Assembly (NCBI GenBank): GCA_046597895.1
Contig: JBKJJS010000289.1
Span: forward strand, 1-11,221
Reading direction: 5' to 3'
Length of the DNA stretch: 11,221 bases
DNA from: WLJO01 sp046597895
GTDB lineage: Bacteria > Actinomycetota > Acidimicrobiia > Acidimicrobiales > Ilumatobacteraceae
The notes beneath the pieces were generated by a model that saw only the letters and a list, made by a program, of their open reading frames with translations, ran no database searches and had not been told where the DNA came from. Both the position numbers and the translations under genes were made by a program. Shown piece after piece: positions 9,601 to 11,221 of this stretch (positions are counted from its first letter, which is position 1; each line of letters begins with the position of its first letter).

Positions 9601-10262
9601 GCGTCGCCGCGGCCCTGGAAATCACCGCCGTTGTCGCCGAGTTCCCCGAGGAACCGGAAGTGGAAGTTGGCACTGCGGCGCACCTCGGGCAGCGGCGAGA
9701 AGGGATCGACATCCGTGGTCTCGTACTTCGGGTTCACAAGCGTGGCCGACAGGATCAAGTCGAACGGATCGGCGACGGCGTACCCCTCCGTTCCTTCCCT
9801 CACGAGACGGCGCAGTTCGGTCCGCAGCCTTGCTTCGAAGTACGCATCACCCTTCAAGAGCGACTCGGGTCGACGACTCTTCTTGCCGGTCTCCGGGTCT
9901 GCGAACGTGGTGACCGGGTCTCGGGTGAGCAGTTCGATGTCGGCGAGTCGCACCCAGATGGGCAGCATCGCCGAGAACTTGAAGCCGTAGGCACGGCTTG
10001 CTGCGAGCACGACACCGTTGAGGCCGCCGGCACTCGCCCCAGTGATGACGTCGAGCGCCGCTCGCTGGTATCCCCCGAGGGACAAGAGGGCGGCATATGT
10101 GTTGGGTGGGCCGATGTCGGTGCAGGGGTCGTACTCGCTGGCTTTCGCCCTGGTCAACCGATCGAGTTCCTCCACGGCGCCGCCGATCCACACCGCCAGG
10201 CTGACACCACCACGCATGCTCAGAGCGATCCGCAATTCTGCGCCGCGCTGGTTGTCGTCCAT
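6684..10262 (-). CDS. Patatin-like phospholipase-type protein with C-terminal membrane region
   Basis: The protein has 1192 residues from the ATG at 10262. The N-terminal patatin domain is about residues 8-310: Gly-rich oxyanion motif RGGVSLAVWIGG (17-28), nucleophile elbow GASAG with Ser77, and catalytic Asp275 in LDGGVLDN. The Ser/Asp dyad is intact, so lipid acyl-hydrolase activity is likely. The overall form resembles the large actinobacterial patatin-related proteins annotated with DUF3376, but it ends in five or six hydrophobic helices at about 966-989, 1032-1051, 1070-1095, 1095-1114, 1119-1141 and 1151-1176, placing it in the membrane. The middle (about 320-940) has no motif I recognise. 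The gene converges on the 5860-6687 membrane protein (stop codons share CTAG) and diverges from pirin across the second operator-like site, so it may belong to the MarR regulon. Substrate is unknown. An upstream in-frame GTG at 10289 was not chosen because its codons contain the GGAGG site used by 10262. Confidence 0.88.
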   Translation of the reverse strand: MDDNQRGAELRIALSMRGGVSLAVWIGGAVEELDRLTRAKASEYDPCTDIGPPNTYAALLSLGGYQRAALDVITGASAGGLNGVVLAASRAYGFKFSAMLPIWVRLADIELLTRDPVTTFADPETGKKSRRPESLLKGDAYFEARLRTELRRLVREGTEGYAVADPFDLILSATLVNPKYETTDVDPFSPLPEVRRSANFHFRFLGELGDNGGDFQGRGDAVGPLVDSTVALLAKAGRSTSSFPVAFEPARVGAESARVFSDPPGLGEPAQRVLDGGVLDNIPVTKAIEAIAAAPSTGLADRWLVFLHPSPGARAERAATQSAVRASPQAFGTLLVTAGAAFGQESLLDDLDELERHNAEAARQRKRREALLSPVDAPHLPGSGERLCATSESALAGSQLTRAHVDTARAMAVVYGDLRVRRPLAQGPDRAQPSAWLRDGRRQLAVDIERSYLAFYRGADGFGDVSHSPPAPPYPDSRLVQSAGGLLLACDLVAGWVRRAQPVPTGSSGSVVGSIAVLEGNAHRVSELRRVVQTARNWSDQAWLVAAANGPYTDQKWVTSTATLATDAMRWVPIAELTRLAAAHGMALLDPERPAGRSTAADSCTVGSPTACLADLDERMRAIVQARVRIAVNERGALGEWVWRCLVDIVEQTAPAAMAGPYPADRVLAVGAVVPDDETRIGSATALGQLVTILTQAQASSIESDDEVRFVRVTGNNETPLRQNFVGSGDFGVDEKLCGNELANFAALFSAKWRANDWMWGRIDAVKSIVDLTVRPERLRCSGLPTERMVRIVQSVAAGAGMTLKPFDVAALEHELDVIMADPTGVGGDTSRTRRVLTEAMQRRIFAEMYPVVAKVGERAHWPFDEAPTEPGEGARDGGSRVSATSATTTAGDSAWPVDTGDLDAKMKAYRVGSQSLADLESRRRTQIGMRLAIVGYGAFRPLRAGLISRTLRTAMTVFKPVYLFGSFAALNLARAMFLINITAVGFYVGPWRYRGVPGASHQGWEILTWEVLPWSGGEWWAAPVAPSSTGAWVGLVIVSLLSVASLLLSLRTRRKRRIARAKHLTEPAGLLWYVSSGVVGLTAAYGASATGICTGPILVMVGAGVVALLTCLWMRNWARWLAVPLGTCAVYAAVGVAFWGYSHWIADEPWFGYTGWMSVVALYGAQTYIATLCTYTRVLHGEAELMRKAAS

Positions 10263-10266
10263 CTCG

Positions 10267-10271
10267 CCTCC
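10267..10271 (-). promoter_or_regulatory. Ribosome binding site deciding the patatin start
   Basis: On the - strand GGAGG precedes the ATG at 10262 with 4 nt between. The alternative GTG at 10289 has no comparable site, so 10262 is preferred and the protein is nine residues shorter than the longest open frame. Confidence 0.65.
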
Positions 10272-10342
10272 ACAGAGTGTTGATGTCACCGCGCACCGTA
10301 CCGGACCTCGAGAGGCGATCCGAACGGGAGCGTCAGCTCAGA

Positions 10343-10360
10343 TACTTCCATTCGGAAATA
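10343..10360. promoter_or_regulatory. MarR operator-like site 2, upstream of pirin
   Basis: TACTTCCATTCGGAAATA shares 15 of 18 bases with the MarR-proximal palindrome at 5757-5774, in the same register. The right half-site has two departures from perfect symmetry, which predicts weaker binding. It lies 30 bp before the pirin ATG and 81 bp before the patatin ATG. No clear -10/-35 pair was found; AT-rich GGAAATAAAC overlaps its right edge. Confidence 0.65.
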
Positions 10361-10389
10361 AACACGATCGATGATCGGTTGATGGAACC

Positions 10390-11103
10390 ATGACGACTTC
10401 CACCATCGATGTACGGCGCAGCGGCGACCGCTTCTGGACGCGTATCGACTGGCTCGACTCGCGCCACAGTTTCAGCTTCGCCGGTCACTACGACCCGAAG
10501 AACGTCGGCCACGGCCTGCTCCTGGTGTCCAACGATGACCGGGTCCGAGCTGGTTCCGGATTCTCGACCCATCCCCACCGAGACATGGAGATCGTGACCT
10601 GGGTGCTCTCGGGTGAACTCGAACATAAGGACTCCGAAGGCAACCTCGGAATCATCTACCCGGGCCTGGCGCAGCGGATGAGCGCGGGCACCGGCATCTT
10701 CCACTCCGAGATCAACCCCTCGACCACTACCGACGTCCACTTCGTCCAGATGTGGGTGCAGCCGGATACGGCATCCGTGAAACCGGGCTACGAACAGCTC
10801 GACGTGAACGAACAACTGGCCGGTCGCGGGCTCGTCCCCGTGGCTTCGGGCCGAGGGCACGATGCCGCGATCCACATCCATCAGCGAGACGCCGTGCTCT
10901 GGGCGGGTCGGTTGGCGCCGGGCACGACCGTCGAACTGCCGGACGACCGCCACGTCCACGTATTCGTGCCGACAGGCTCGCTCGAACTCGATGGAGCCAC
11001 CACCCTGTTGACCGGGGACGCCGCCCGGCTCACGGCGGATGGCGCCCTGGCTGTGACGGCGGGTGCCGATGGCGCCGAAGTCCTCGTGTGGGCGACCGCC
11101 TGA
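10390..11103 (+). CDS. Pirin family protein (cupin; YhhW/quercetinase-like)
   Basis: The protein has 237 residues, close to the usual length of YhhW-type pirins. The N-terminal cupin shows the pirin signature with metal ligands H61 and H63 in THPHRDMEIVTWVLSGELEHKDS and H105 and E107 in GTGIFHSEINPS. These hold one metal ion, usually iron. The second cupin half (about 130-237) is more divergent, as in the family. Some bacterial pirins cleave quercetin-like flavonols; others act as redox-sensitive partners, so the substrate cannot be assigned. The start at 10390 has only a weak GGAA. An out-of-frame ATG at 10382 opens a three-codon frame whose TGA (10391-10393) overlaps the true start as ATGA. 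The upstream MarR-type site suggests induction by the signal sensed by the 5309-5746 regulator. The last 17 codons and stop lie inside the inverted repeat at the window end. Confidence 0.93.
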   Translation: MTTSTIDVRRSGDRFWTRIDWLDSRHSFSFAGHYDPKNVGHGLLLVSNDDRVRAGSGFSTHPHRDMEIVTWVLSGELEHKDSEGNLGIIYPGLAQRMSAGTGIFHSEINPSTTTDVHFVQMWVQPDTASVKPGYEQLDVNEQLAGRGLVPVASGRGHDAAIHIHQRDAVLWAGRLAPGTTVELPDDRHVHVFVPTGSLELDGATTLLTGDAARLTADGALAVTAGADGAEVLVWATA

Positions 11104-11165
11104 GCCGCTGTTCTGGCGCGCAATCCACAGGGCCACCCTTGTGGATTGCGCGCCAGAACAGCGGC
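11104..11165 (+). terminator. Candidate terminator hairpin after pirin
   Basis: Directly after the pirin stop, 26 bases (11104-11129) pair with 11140-11165 around the 10-base centre. The innermost TGGCGCGCAATCCACA stem is GC-rich and stable, but no U-tract follows. It may be the real core that caused a fold-back artefact; the outer part of the stem may not exist in the genome. Confidence 0.4.
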
Positions 11166-11221
11166 TCAGGCGGTCGCCCACACGAGGACTTCGGCGCCAT
11201 CGGCACCCGCCGTCACAGCCA
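11166..11221 (-). CDS. Mirror copy of the pirin 3' end (partial; possibly artefactual)
   Basis: On the - strand the right arm of the inverted repeat encodes the same last 17 residues as pirin (AVTAGADGAEVLVWATA) and the same TGA (11168-11166). If the sequence is correct, a second, tail-to-tail pirin copy begins beyond the window. If it is a fold-back artefact, this is the same gene read twice. Confidence 0.25.
   Translation of the reverse strand, partial: AVTAGADGAEVLVWATA

Larger units (their letters stand above)
11048..11221. repeat. 82-bp perfect inverted repeat with 10-base centre, reaching the window end
   Basis: Bases 11048-11129 are the exact reverse complement of 11140-11221, with no mismatch over 82 positions. 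The centre (11130-11139) is GGGCCACCCT. The right arm is cut only by the end of the window, so its true length is unknown. The left arm includes the end of the pirin coding region. A real repeat of this kind would need selection or recent duplication to keep coding sequence identical on both arms; a fold-back during amplification, sequencing or assembly at a hairpin would produce it at once. Confidence 0.97.

Noticed and set aside
10263..10289. Upstream GTG start (10289) for the patatin gene
   Set aside because: The extra nine codons contain the GGAGG that serves the ATG at 10262, and no ribosome binding site precedes 10289.

Overview
The window is GC-rich, with short intergenic gaps, leaderless-looking starts and actinobacterial gene families: a DUF222/13E12-type HNH protein and a large membrane-anchored patatin-like protein. 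This suggests a high-GC actinomycete-type bacterium, possibly from the Acidimicrobiia side of the phylum. That placement is inferred from gene families and composition only. No rRNA, tRNA, CRISPR array, insertion sequence or origin is visible.

Left block (1-4019, + strand): a three-gene operon. It contains the 3' part of a DUF4331 protein, a membrane-anchored TPR protein, and a NicO/RcnA-type nickel/cobalt transporter with a signal peptide and a His-rich loop. Gaps are 33 bp and then a 4-bp ATGA overlap. The set looks like one envelope-located system, probably linked to metal handling, but DUF4331 has no established role.

Middle block (4024-5746, - strand): an HNH endonuclease-domain protein of the DUF222/13E12 type meets the transporter gene tail to tail with 4 bp between them. 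It has a possible leaderless, DNA-damage-type promoter and a perfect 14-bp palindrome upstream. Next is a MarR-family regulator that starts with GTG.

Right block (5747-11103): the MarR gene diverges from a four-helix membrane protein of unknown function. That protein converges on a 1192-residue patatin-like protein with a multi-helix C-terminal membrane region, and the two stop codons overlap in a single CTAG. The patatin gene diverges from a pirin gene. An 18-bp near-palindrome sits in both divergent intergenic regions (5757-5774 and 10343-10360, 15 of 18 bases identical). It brackets the four-gene module and suggests that the MarR protein controls itself, pirin, and perhaps the membrane protein and the patatin.

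Right end (11048-11221): a perfect inverted repeat with arms of 82 bases and a 10-base centre runs to the last base of the window. It includes the last 17 codons and stop of pirin. It is either a fold-back or contig-end artefact built on a real terminator hairpin, or the start of a genuine inverted duplication. The sequence alone does not decide.
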